Shown here: piece after piece, positions 24,013 to 36,400 of the stretch
Position numbering within the stretch: the stretch's first letter is position 1
Layout of the letters: every line of letters starts with the position of its first letter
Assembly (NCBI RefSeq): GCF_036417845.1
Contig: NC_089979.1
Location: 122,669,415-122,733,414 of the forward strand
DNA from: Apteryx mantelli
Taxonomy: Eukaryota > Chordata > Aves > Apterygiformes > Apterygidae
Direction: 5' to 3'
Length of the DNA: 64,000 nucleotides
Made by a program: the position numbers and the translations under genes
Notes under the pieces: generated by a model
Told to the model about the DNA's origin: nothing
Seen by the model: the letters and a program-made list of their open reading frames with translations, nothing else
The model's database searches: none

Positions 24013-25725
24013 TGTGGAAACTCTCGTCCTTACAATGTAATTTCCAGTAACACTTTCATTCTAGTAATTATCTTCAAAGATAAGCTCTTTCCCACTTTAC
24101 TGTGGGGAGCTTTGCTATTATCTTATAGTCCAGTGAAAAATTAATCAGCATAGAGCTGGTAACTAATTGCTAGCTACAATAATTTTATAAATATTCCCAA
24201 GAAATCCATTCTACCAATTTTAAAGTGTAGCGAAGGTTCCTTGGCAAATACTTTTAGAATGGCAATAGCACAACTGACAGAATTACTTCTTGCATTGAAG
24301 ATACCCGCTACAAGGCAAATTCCTCTTCTGTCAAGAACCTTGCTTCTTGGAAAGTCTATTCACACACAGAAAAAGAGGCAAGTTGTTTTCCCTTAACTAA
24401 ACACCACGCTAAGCCTGAGTATTGATCAGTTATAGATACTGGCTTGCATATAGAAATATATGTATATCCATCTGATCAGATAAAGCCAGATCCCTGTTCT
24501 GACAGAGTCAATTACGGAAATTAGTTATGGTGGGCTGACGGTTTGATCTGGCTCAGGAAGTTCTTGAGCTGAAAACGGCTGAAGAATGGGAGATTAAGGG
24601 GAAATAAACATATCTGCCCTGCTCTTCACTCTTTCCTAGGCTTAGGCTTTCCTCTGCTTATCGCTACTGTTGGGGCCTGACCTAGACAGACCTTGATCTG
24701 GCAGTTCTCATGTAGGTGCACTCACATGTACACACGACACATAAGGCTTACCAAACTTTCCTTTTTCATTTAAGATGCATAACTGGATATGAACAGTTAT
24801 TCTCAGAGCGCTGCAGAAGACTGTATAATAAGCATGTATGATAGTCAGAATAAACTTTGAATTGGCTTGCACAGACATTTTGAAAATGAAGTAAAACATA
24901 TTGATTTGGTGGTTTGTAATTCTGCATTTCCTCAAACTGAAAGTTACAACAGCTGGCATGGTTCTAAATTACAAATATAGAAATACTTATAAATTACTCT
25001 GCAATGCCCACAGTAATTTTAAACAATTTAGCGAAGGGTAAAGTTTTGATGTCTTTCAAGGCAATGGCAAAGTTCTCATTTATTTCAGTGGAGGCAGAAT
25101 TTCATCTTATGTACTTCTGAAGTTACGAGGGAACAAAACACTTTTCCTCTTTCCTACTAAATTGGTGGGAAGGAAACCTCTTTTGCTCCGGGTTGCTTGC
25201 CTCTCTTGCTCAGAGGTGGAAAGCTGGGGTGCTGTAGTTGCGCAGCTCCCGCCTGTTTTCCCCTGGAACAATGAAGCTCTCCCGGGGGCTGCATGGAGGA
25301 GGCAACGGGCAGCAGTGAAAGGCCCCAGGTGCTCTTTCTTCACAGGCCTCTCTTCAGAGCTATCTCTAGGCTATCAGAGACCCTAAAAAAATGTTGTGGT
25401 TTTCCATCTCTAATGATGCCATCAATTTTTTTGCAAAGCTTTATGAAATTATATTGCAATGAAGAAAGAGCTATGGAAAATTAAAGCTAAGTAATAGCCA
25501 CGCTTTTCAGGTTGAACAGTTTTGAATTTGTAAGCAGCTTTGTAACATGAAGACAAACAGTGATCTTAAGACAGGCAGAATATTAGTATGTACTCTTTGT
25601 TTTTTGATATCTGCGTTAGTGCTCTGGAACACACTACAATGTATAACTGAAAAACTACAGAAAAACATTTTTGGATGAGATTTAGATTGGAAAGAAATGT
25701 AGGACTGATTTCTGACTACATTAGT

Positions 25726-25895
25726 TTATTATCTTCAAGCCTTATCAACCCTATAATCCCAGTTTATCTCCTCACCTAATGTATAACGTCAGCACTTTTA
25801 CTTGGCCTATCTATTAAGTTAACCTACATTTTGTGGAGTATAATACATAGAGGCATAAGTAGAAAATTTCTGCATTACGTAAAGATATGTATAAA
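25726..25895 (+). repeat. Left arm of 170-bp near-identical inverted repeat
   Basis: This segment is the reverse complement of 27074-27243. Comparing base by base by eye, 169 of 170 positions agree with no gaps. The one difference is at 25787, where CG here corresponds to CA on the + strand of the other arm, as expected from CpG decay. Similarity stops sharply at both ends. The sequence is AT-rich, contains no CR1 motif and encodes nothing I recognise. It could be the terminal repeat of a young non-autonomous DNA transposon or one half of a local inverted duplication. Confidence 0.95.
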
Positions 25896-27073
25896 TGTAT
25901 AAGAATGGTTCATTTTAGTAACATTGTAATTTTTAGTTCTAGAATTTCATATCAAGCTATTAAAAATGGTCTCTTCTAAACAAAAGTTGAATAACTGCAA
26001 AAAACAACAGGCATATTGAAATTATTATTTTAGTTTTTCCAACATCATTCTGGTGTCTGTGGGGCCTTTCCATGAACAGAACAGTTCAGTCAATTCTCAG
26101 AAGCCTTTGGAAACACTCCCTCTTTTGTTTTCTGCCTTCTTATTTTTGTCCCATTTCTCAACTTACTTTCTTTCCTCTTTACATTTTACTTCTTTTCTGA
26201 TATCTTGCTGACTCCCTGTCCTGTTTTCTGCCCTCCTAGTTGCACCCTTTTCCTCAGACTTTTACTTTTATTTCTCTGAACTGAGAAATTGCTCACTTCT
26301 GCATCTGCAGTCAATATAAGGGTCAGATTTGCCAGCAAGAAAATTGCCAGCAAGACTGTCCCTGAAGCCTAGCACTACCCCAAAGTGGGAAGAAAGCGGC
26401 ACTCTTCTTCCCACTCGCATCGTTCTGCTTTTTCTTTTTCTTTGAGGAGCAGTGGGGAGGAAAGGAAGAACAACGTACAGTTAGTAGCGTTCACTTTGCT
26501 ACTCTGCTCTGAGGGGCTGGGTGAAGCCTGGCAACAAACTGAAGCCAAGAAATAAATGGGTTGACCAGCTATATACTGCCTCAATCCACTCTCTCCTCTA
26601 GACTGACCTTCCTTTGCTTCAGTGGAAATTAGAGCAAATGGAGCCTGCTTTAGCATACGCTGAGGGATTAACTATTGTGATTCATGTTCAATTGCCACAC
26701 TAATTTAATTCTATCAGACCTCAATGCTTAGCTTTGAAATGTTTCTTATGTGCTTTTACTGTGCACCCTGGGTTACTGGTACCATCACATTGCTATTTCT
26801 CAATTTTAATCCATCACAATATATCACAAATATATTATCTAACATGCAACCATAAACATTTACAATCATTTCTATTCAACCCATTAGTTGTAATAGATTA
26901 CAACTCTGTGACCTATTGCTATAGAAACACTGTACAACATTACCACTTGTCAGAAAATGTACCTTGTCTTATAAATTTTATTCTAAGTCCTATATAAAAT
27001 AGGTACCTACATCTGTCACACAAATAAAAACTTTAAAAACGCCAGTAAGTGCTCACTTAGTGAGCACTTTATT
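25896..27073. other. Spacer between the inverted-repeat arms
   Basis: 1178 bp of AT-rich DNA lie between the two arms. I see no transposase-like protein on either strand; the longest open stretches (26375-26656 on -, 26734-26997 on +) match nothing known. The last 27 bp include a 23-nt palindrome. Confidence 0.7.
27047..27069. repeat. 23-nt palindrome (11-bp arms, 1-nt centre)
   Basis: AAGTGCTCACT and AGTGAGCACTT flank a single central T at 27058. The complementarity is perfect. It ends 4 bp before the right arm of the 170-bp inverted repeat, which suggests the two structures are connected. Confidence 0.97.
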
Positions 27074-27243
27074 TTTATACATATCTTTACGTAATGCAGA
27101 AATTTTCTACTTATGCCTCTATGTATTATACTCCACAAAATGTAGGTTAACTTAATAGATAGGCCAAGTAAAAGTGCTGACATTATACATTAGGTGAGGA
27201 GATAAACTGGGATTATAGGGTTGATAAGGCTTGAAGATAATAA
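27074..27243 (-). repeat. Right arm of 170-bp near-identical inverted repeat
   Basis: This is the reverse complement of 25726-25895 with one mismatch. It runs straight into a short TAA array (taataataataat, from 27238). I could not identify an unambiguous target-site duplication outside the arms; the TAA-rich right flank makes small candidates uninformative. Confidence 0.95.
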
Positions 27244-28460
27244 TAATAATTTAGAGTCAAAGGACTCTAAATAAATGTTTAAAGTATCATACGATTTTGC
27301 ATCAGTGGAGTGAGTTACTATTATCCAATGAGTCACTTAGTTAATTTGTTGTAAATTTATGTGATGTTATAAGATGGAAGGTGAACACACATTTCCACAG
27401 ATCCTTCAGGGCAAATCAAATAAGCAAGCTGGGACGAGATAAATAATTACAAAATATTAACAAGATCCACAAATCCATTTTCTGCACTTTCAGCTTGATA
27501 AAATGTCAGTGCTCACATGATCATGTTTCCTTTTTGGCACTGTTCAAATACACTGGAAACAATCATAAAACAAAGAGTAAAAATTCCATGTATCATTAGA
27601 GGACCAAGAGAACTGCAAAAGTACACCAGTCGGTTTCACCCTTTCCTAAAATCAAAATAATTCACAACTGTAGCCATAGACTTCTTGAACAATCTAAAGC
27701 AAACTTAACACCTCTCACATACTGAAAGGACAGAGCATCATTTTCCATTTTAGTAGGAAACACCAGCAAATATTAGCACTGTAAGGAAATATATTAAAGA
27801 AAAAGAGTATATCCCATAAAAAGAAATGGAATCATAGGCTATGGGTTATAACAAGCCAATGTAAGAATATACCTACAACAGGAACTTGAGAGCATCCATA
27901 CAAACAGATTCTCATTCTGTGTGTGAGTGTGTACGTATAGACTGCATGCAGATATACGCAGAAGAACAAGTAAGACGGATGATTCAATAGGGATGAGCAG
28001 TCTCAGTATTATGTTGTATTTTCGGGGGCATCCTCAACATTATTAATGGCAGGCTGGGTTTGGGTTTTGTTTGTTATTAACTTGGTAAGTCTCCTCCTCA
28101 TTTATAGCCTGTGAAATCTGGAAACTGGGCAAGTTATGGGCAATTTATCCTTCACATCAGTAAAGAAGCTCTTCGGCAGACAACGTACTCTAGTAATTAA
28201 TTAGCAATAAACATTAATTTAATATATATATTATTGTATATGTTACTATTTATTATTGAGCATTAATTTCACATAAAAATAACCTTTAGATAATTATGTC
28301 CAAATTTTGCTTTATCAAACTGTTATAAAACTACTTCCAGTCATTTTTCAAAATACATAAAAATAGGCTGACGAAAAAGAGAGGTTGCTAGAAAAAGGAG
28401 AATTATCAGGTAAGAAATCAATCATTCTACTTCCCAGCTCCTCTCCTTATTCACCAGTAC

Positions 28461-28461
<1 letters not shown>

Positions 28462-28491
<30 letters not shown>
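28462..28491. repeat. Poly(A) run, 30 bases
   Basis: Thirty consecutive A residues. No AATAAA or element 3' end lies just upstream, so it does not look like the tail of a retrocopy. It is most likely an expanded mononucleotide repeat. Confidence 0.97.
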
Positions 28492-28492
<1 letters not shown>

Positions 28493-31400
28493 CACAAATC
28501 ACAATATAGGGGGGAAATTATAAAACTAACCTTATCTGATAGAAATGACCACTTTAAGTGAGAGCTTTAAAATTCAAGGAATAATATGGAAACAAACCTG
28601 CTAACAATGCTTTTCTTCAGATGAAAGGAAGGTTATTTTGCATATCTTCCTCAAATAGTCTTACTACTTTTTCTACCCGCAATATCACATGTGACTTTGT
28701 ACAATCTGAATTCCACTTTTTGCAGTCCCCCTTTTCCTGATGCCTACCATTCCATCTCATGCTGTAAGATGTCAATAAAAGAGACTTTATTCATCTGAAT
28801 TCTTGCATGACTTCTCTACTATCCGTTCTACAGATAGTTCTCTCAGGCTTGTGTTAGACAAAGAAATGTTACAGCCTCAATACTCTCATAATTCCTTACT
28901 CCAAGCAGACTTGACTGCACAAAATTAAATTTATAAAACAAAACAAATGAGAGAAACTGAACCACCAACTCTTTTCAATATTAGAACCAGAGTGTCTAGT
29001 GGTTTGAGTTGAAGGGAGAGACAGACTTCAAGAAACAACTCATCAGTGATAAATGATGAGGGAAGCTGTGCAGTAAAAAGTAAAAGACATAACACAAAAT
29101 GGAATTACACGCAGTTCCAATAAATACAAAATAAAACTTTATGGGCAACTTCTGACCAAGATTCTTTAAACAATGTAGTTTCGGGCAGGACAGCCAAGTC
29201 GTGTGGTAATGTGAATTAGCATTTAAGGACAGTGACAAATGTCAATTTACTTTTGATCTTATCTCAGCACTTTCTATTCTTATTAAAATGTCATACTAAA
29301 ATCATTGCCATATTCATAAAATTCCAATGCCACTATCTGTAAGATAATTATCTGTCAGCAGGATAATTTCCTCAGTGTATTGCATGCATACCAACAGCTT
29401 TCTTCTTAGTTTCACTCTACTTCCTTTATCTGTGGTAGCACTTCCTTTTTAAGGTAGAGCCAAAGATCACGGAGTAAGCAATTTCAACCCTTTATGTACT
29501 GTTTTCTCACAAGACATTAGTATATGGTATGTCACAGTCAGAAAAGAGCTCTTAAATTTATAAGAGAAAGAAAAGAATATGAGACAAAGTTTTTGCAGGA
29601 AACTGAGGATTTGAAATCTAGTTTGGGTCAGAGTTTTAATTGTTGTGCCATAATTTATGTTTATGATTTTATTTACTAAGAGCCAGTTACAGAGGGCAGA
29701 TAATTTGCTGTTGGTTTTCCATTACTGTATTTCCTAGTAAAAATATTTTTTTTCCTAAAGAAAAAAAAAATCAAGTTTTACTCTGGAAATTCTATTTCAG
29801 CTGTTACCTTTTTTTAAAAAAAATGTACTCTCAATTCAATGGCTAAAAGTATATTTGAAAAAACAGTACAACCACTGATTTGCAAAACTAATACCTCAGA
29901 ACACGGTACTTCTTTTTTCATATTAACAATGAAAAAAAGGTTTTCTTCACTATTGGGAAAAAATTCAGCCCAGTTTCCTGACAGACAGTGAGGAAGCTAC
30001 TGAAGTAAGCAGCAGCTTTCTGCAATTACCCAAATTGGTGCAGTATCAAATAAAAAGCAGATGAAAGGCCGATGGGATTAACTGAACAATGGAGCCCAGC
30101 AACAGAGCCATCCGCATGATCAGTACAAATAAATGAATGGATGTAATTGAATCTCCCCCTCACTGGTTGTGTATCCTCTTTAGAAGAAGAAAGTCCAAGT
30201 AAAGTCAGCCATTTAGGAGCTCCAAGCAGTTCTTTTCAGCCAAGAATGTCTTTGGCATTTCCACTAAGAGACTTTGTACAGAAATAGCACTCTTATTTGC
30301 TGCCTCTTATATGCAATCATTTGTAAAAATTAGATTATATGAATATCGGGAGAAACTTTGGTCCAAGATGATCTGCTCAAGGACTATGTTTAAATCATAC
30401 TTGGTAATTAAGGGGACAACAAGGTGACCAGAAATCAAGGGACCAGAACTGCTGTTTGAGCAGTTGGGCCTAATCAGGGGAGGGGAAAAGGGGAGAGGAT
30501 ACACTCATCTCCTCACGATTCTGCTCCAGAATCCCAACTTCAGCAAGCCCGTCAAGGCAAACTTCAGTTTGCCCCCCACCCCAATAGTGCTGTGACAAAT
30601 AAGCCACTCAAAAACTACAATGTGGGAATATCTGAAATGGCATGAGGACAATACAAAACAGCCATGGTTTGGGGTGACTACTGTTTCTTTTCTTGCTCCA
30701 GCTGCAAGGCTGTAGGTACAAGCCAGTACCAGAAATAGTACCAGAAACTGCATTTTCTAGTTTTTCTGTTCTTTTGTCTTTATTAATGTGTGCTTGTTCT
30801 GTTTTAGCTCTCCAGAAAGTACAAAACAACTTTGACACAGCGGTAGTGAGAACAGCAGCAGCAGTAGTAGTTCAGGCTTTCTCCTTTTCCAGAAAAGGAC
30901 AATTATACCATCTAGGAAGATGAGAAGAGTCTTCCTTTGGAGGCTTCTCTGAGTTAACAGAAAAGGGCAACAGGGATACTGCTAAAATAAAAGCATTCCT
31001 TCATAGTTTCCATGCTAACAGCTCTTCCTTTTTTTCCTGTATCTTCCTTTTTCTTCTTTCTTTTTCTGCATCTTTTCTTCCTTTTTCTGAATCCTGAACT
31101 CAAAGTTAAAGGATATTTAATAACGGTTGTGACTGTTCACCTAACTGAATGTGCTAAAGCTTCTTTCTTAATGATCTCAGGCACTCAAGCTTGCAAACTG
31201 ATGCAATCTGATTAACCTTTGGTCAAAGAAATTATCGCATTGAAACTGGTATCTGCTGAACTTGCTTCTTGACATTATGCTTGATCTTTCTGTAACATGT
31301 AAATAATCACAAAGAGACTTGGAAAAATACAAATACACCTTAACAAAATTTTCTCTTGAGGAATCTGCAGGGGTCCCGCTGGAAATATATCTTTGTCCCA

Positions 31401-31627
31401 TATTAGTGAACAAGTCTTAGTGAATTAGTGAAAGACTCTTTTCTTCATTTTGCTGATCAATTAAAGAATGGAAAAGAAAATAGAACTCAGAACTAGCATA
31501 TAAATCCATATAAATACTCCTGTATTAGATGTTCATATGACCAAGTAGAACCTCCACACTGACACTGAAAATCAATCTGTTTTTGAAGCAGAGATAAAAA
31601 ATCTTCTGATTCATGAGATAAGCATAA

Positions 31628-31668
31628 TACTAATGGGCATAGAAAGGAAGAAACGTCTCCCATTAGTA
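31628..31668. repeat. Hairpin-forming inverted repeat
   Basis: TACTAATGGG (31628-31637) and CCCATTAGTA (31659-31668) are perfect complements with a 21-nt loop. The stem is too short for a microRNA precursor. Confidence 0.8.
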
Positions 31669-33409
31669 CTTATTCAAAATCTGTAACTGTGTTCTCTACA
31701 GCTTCTTGCACTTCTCTCTGGAAAAAAAAAAAAAAAGGAAAAGAAAAAAAAAAGAAAGGAATCGATCACCCCTAAGGAACTAACTAGATGAACTAATTAA
31801 TCCTTTGGTCTGACAATTCCAACATCCTCAAATTAAAAGCAAGTGAGGGAAACTCTGGGTGCTCCCACATGCAGAAAAAGGTGTGTTCTTACCATGTGGG
31901 AGCAGCTAATTAAGCCACTTCATTGCTCAGTTTGGCAGAGCAGCTAAATTCCAGACTGGCCCACAGTACATCAGCGGAAACCCATCTGTCTTTCATCTCA
32001 CTGAGATTTTACCTCACTGATAGTTATCAAATATTAGCTAAAATGTGGTAAGAACAGACCTTTCCATCCTCCCCATGAAGACAAGGCCTTTTCCAAGGGA
32101 TAGGCTAGCTAATTAATTAATTTGATAGCATCTGTCAAGTCAGAAACAGGAAGAGCCACAAGATTCTCTATTAGCAAACTTATTGCTCCTTTGAACCTTT
32201 TTTTTTTTCTTTTAATAATAGACCTAGGGGTTCTCGGTCTTTTGAAAAAATCCATCATTTTAGGAAGGTGCTGAAAAGAAATCCCACCCTTTCAGGGAAA
32301 CAGACTACCATAGTTTTTCATTTATTACAAGCAAAGGAGGCGCCAACCCAGAGCTCTTCAATGAATACCCATCGATCCATGCTTTGCTTCGGGGAGCTCT
32401 GCTCTTCTAATGGCAGGTAAAATTATCCTTGAACATCTAGGGCTGTGTTATTATCTCAGCTTTTTCAACTCTTCTTTTTTCTTCACGGATAACTAAAAGC
32501 AGTTCATAGACAGAAATGCCCAAAGCTTTTGGAAACTGCATGGCCAAGACTACCTACATGTGTATGTAGCACAGATATCTGGAAATGCCTCTGGGACAGG
32601 AACTGACACTTGTGCATTTTTAAACAGAGCTAAGTGAATCAAAGCCCTTATATTCATGAGCCCTCTAAGTACTACAACTATATAAATACCACAGTATAAA
32701 TATGTGCAACACACAGTTCTTTTGCCTCGGTGTTTGACCTGGGCCTGGTGGGCCATTCTGGGAATTGCTCCATCTCCTGCACGAGAATTACCAAAATAGT
32801 TTTGGAGACTTTTAAAATCCTGCAACTTCATTCAATTTAAACTCCTTCTAACAAGACTTTGAAGGAACTGTCATAGATCACATCCATGAAAGTCTGTCCA
32901 CGCAATTTGAATATCATTAGACCAAGATTGTTCAAAATACCACTGCGTTTTTATATAGTCCTTTTTTAAATGTTTTTCAAATTATCTCAGTTTACCTGAG
33001 GATCAAATGTAATCTGCCCTTATGTAAAATCTCTAAAGAAAGCACTTTTTCTAATGTCAAACAGTGATAAAATTTTATCTTTCATGGAAAACTCCTTGCT
33101 TTGTGATCTCAAGTGATTTTGTTGCTTTTCCCTGTTTTCTAAAATGACATAATCACTCTCTGCACCTCTCCATCCTTTCTGTTCAACTGCCCCATTGATT
33201 CATTTCGGAATTTTACTTGGGAAATGTTCCACTTTGGCCTGTCCTCTTCTTCCAGAATAATCTGATACACCACCAAATCTTCAGTGTCTGAGGAGCTAAG
33301 AATTTCTGCCCAAATAGGACATGTTTTGAATGTTTCCTCCTCTGTTCCGATGGACCAAGGAAAGGACATAGAACTGCAACAGACACTTCAACTGGAACGT
33401 GCATTACTG

Positions 33410-33411
<2 letters not shown>

Positions 33412-33450
<39 letters not shown>
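33412..33450. repeat. (AT)19 microsatellite
   Basis: A pure alternating A/T tract of 39 bases. It is likely to vary in length between individuals and can extrude a cruciform. Reading frames crossing it give artificial IYIYIY peptides. Confidence 0.97.
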
Positions 33451-33451
<1 letters not shown>

Positions 33452-36400
33452 CCTTGTTCCAGGATAACAATGTGTACAGTACAGCTATGGCTGGGCCTGA
33501 GACAACACTGCTGCTGCAGTAGTGCTCTGCCATTTACTGCATGTTTATCCACACACATTCCAACTACATCTTCAAGGAGACAGAAAACTGAGGCAGTAGA
33601 AAATACTGAATATGTTGGACTATGAAGGACCTTATTGTTATCCACGGATGCAGACAAAAAGTAAGGAAGATTCTTCTAATAAGAGAAAGGAATCAGACAA
33701 AAAAAATCATAGATTTGGTATGCAGTTCTAACAAAGGCTCAAGAAGTAAAGCAGTCTCCAAAAAAAGATGACAAGCTTGTAAATGAGAAAAAAACAGGGC
33801 AACTAAACTTTACATTCCCCAAATGCTTGTTAGGAAAGCAGATCTTCCTTTTCTCAGTCCACTGCAAAGGAAAGATAGCCATGAACAGTGCACATTATAC
33901 CTATTATTGGGTGAATAACCTAGCAAACTACAGAGCAGCATGAAGCTCTGAAATGATTTCTGAAGTTTTGCTTGCAGATAATAGGGGGAACAAAAAAAAA
34001 CAAAACAAAAAACAAAACAAAGAACAGTACATAGCACCTGTACTTATAAAATATCCTGTTCATCTCCATTTCTGCTTTTCCATTTAATTCTCATTTATTT
34101 TACTAAAATGTTAAAGCATAATAAAACATTAAAAAGTAGCTGTCTGGATGCAGAACTGCTTTTAATTTGGTTCTTTTGTCAGATACTTTCTTCCTGGCTT
34201 CTCCAAGCCCATTTTGTACAGACTGGCATCTTAAAAAGCATGCTTTGGTATGCAGAGTCCAACAGTACCATTGAAACTTCCTGACAGCCTACTTCTTGAA
34301 AGTGAACAGACATCATCTCATCAAAAGACCTGCTTTAAACAAGTGTTTTCTTTTGCATATAAGCTACCTATCACCACGTCATGTTACTTGCAATTCATAT
34401 AACTGCACATTAGAGAGAACCAATGCTGAGATGTACACATAGAAAAACTCACTCTTTGTCTAAGTATACAGCTATTTATATAATGATGTGATGCTTTCTA
34501 TGTATGCAAATGAATTTGTTTTTCATGAAAATTCTCTCTATATACTGGAGACTTCAGTCTCTTTTTTAAACAAAGTAAATACAGATCACGGAGCAGCAAC
34601 ATAATATTGCTTCCTTAACACAGCAATACTAAGTCTGAAACTACATACAATATACAGCCTGCGTCTAGAGAACTACAGTATGCCCCATGATTTCAAAAAG
34701 GCCTCAGAGCACTATTATGTTGACTTGACAACAATGAATGTCAAACACTTCGGTTTAATACCTATTTTAGGAAGAGACGGATAGGGAACTCCACTGATGT
34801 CTTTCTAAAGCATGTCAGAATTTTAGTATTTTATAATCTGTTCAACATAGAACAGCTTTTCCTCTGCACAAATAATCGAAATGGTCACTTTCAGCTTGGC
34901 AAATATACATTTCTTGCTGTTCTTACAGCATAGTCTATAATGAATTAACTACACACTGGGCAATAATAGTCTAAAATACTCCTCAGACTCATCGAGAAAG
35001 GATGCTGCATACTAACTAAAGACTGACATGCTCTTTGGCCCTAATCATCTTTCTTTGAACACAACACCTCTTGCATTTCCCAAATGTCAAGTCTTGCTGC
35101 TTTTCCATACAAGTGTATGAGATTTCAAATGCAGCAGATATACTGCATTTATGATGCACCACAGGAGGATGAGAGAGAGAAGAGGCAGTTTTAATTTGTT
35201 GGCTGTTACACAAATACAGGTTAAAGATAGTATCCTTCATAAACATGCATCAGGTCTCATTTGTTCCAGTGAACACACTCCTCCTCTTGTTTATATAGTG
35301 AAAAAAATCTCACATTACTGGCACTCTAACCTTCTTACATGCATTTTTCTTTGTTTCATCATTTCATAGTTCAGTTGTTACTTCAGTGAGATGGTCTTTC
35401 AACAGATTTGCTGGCAATCTGAACTATGTATAGGTTCTGTCCAGAATGACATTTTCCCCAATCTCATTCTACAAACAATTTCAATTTAAATAGGAAACTT
35501 AATGGTAATGTACATATTTTCAACATCCATTTTAAGTCATTTACGATCTATCATCCTACCCTGAGTTACTCAATTCTCCAAATATCTGTCTTCCCCTCAA
35601 GGTTTGTTCCCAATATTTTAATTAAGATTTTATGCACACAAAAAATCTCACCTTTCAGGAGGACTAACACATGGTGTCCTCATGCAGTTTCACACTGTGG
35701 ATGCAATATCCCTAACAAAAAGTATAGCATGAATATTTTTTTGCCTATCCAGTACCCTAAGAGTTTACATATGCTCTGTTCTCTCATGCTAGACTTAAAA
35801 AGGACTCTGAAGTAGGTAGATGGTAAATTTACATACTGACAAAGCACTTCTAAGAACTCCAGTTAGTAATGGGTAGTTTCCTTTTCTTCCTTCAATGCCT
35901 GTCCATATGATCATTCACACTGTCAGTGATCCAAAGAAGTATCCTTCCACATATTCACAGTTTATTTGGTGTTAAGATTTCAGAGTCTTTCAGGTGAACA
36001 GCTACCACAGGACTGCCAAGAACAGCTTTGTTTCTGGACCTCTCTTAAATAGAACATTTCGGCAACACAGCAGCAGTCAAGGGGGTCATTTTTCAGATGT
36101 CAGGACTACAGGATTTTCTCTGAGGTCATCACTGTAATTTGAATATTGATGGGTGCACCTGGGTAACTACAGGCAACTATCTCTTTGCAAATTCTTATCC
36201 AATTAGTCTCCCTAGGGAGAGGCTTATATTGGCTATCTTGAGTTACCAAAACATTAACAAAAAAAAAACTTCATACCTGCCCAAAGCACACGTGCATCCA
36301 CAGCGTAATATGCATCTGGACAAGCCAACAACAAGCGTATACAAATGTATAATCACTCCACTTGAACTGACAGATTACTACTGAATAAATACTAAACATT

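Larger units (their letters stand above)
21126..25725. other. ANO10 intron segment with small CR1 pieces
   Basis: AT-rich intron DNA with three short CR1-like fragments (21989, 22797 and 23945), which are listed separately. A modestly GC-rich patch lies at about 25180-25340 with no identified content. No exon or RNA gene was seen. Confidence 0.5.
27244..33411. other. ANO10 intron segment with simple repeats only
   Basis: AT-rich intron DNA. It holds a 30-A run (28462-28491), a purine-rich A-tract (31721-31760) and a small 10-bp-stem hairpin (31628-31668). No exon, transposon or RNA gene was recognised. Confidence 0.5.

Noticed and set aside
28462-28491. Poly(A) tail of a processed pseudogene
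   Set aside because: No AATAAA upstream, no coding-like sequence before it, and retrocopies are rare in genomes dominated by CR1.
31628-31668. MicroRNA precursor
   Set aside because: The stem is only 10 bp with a 21-nt loop, too short for Drosha/Dicer processing.
33388-33657. Open - strand frames containing IYIYIY repeats
   Set aside because: They are produced by translating the AT microsatellite at 33412-33450.
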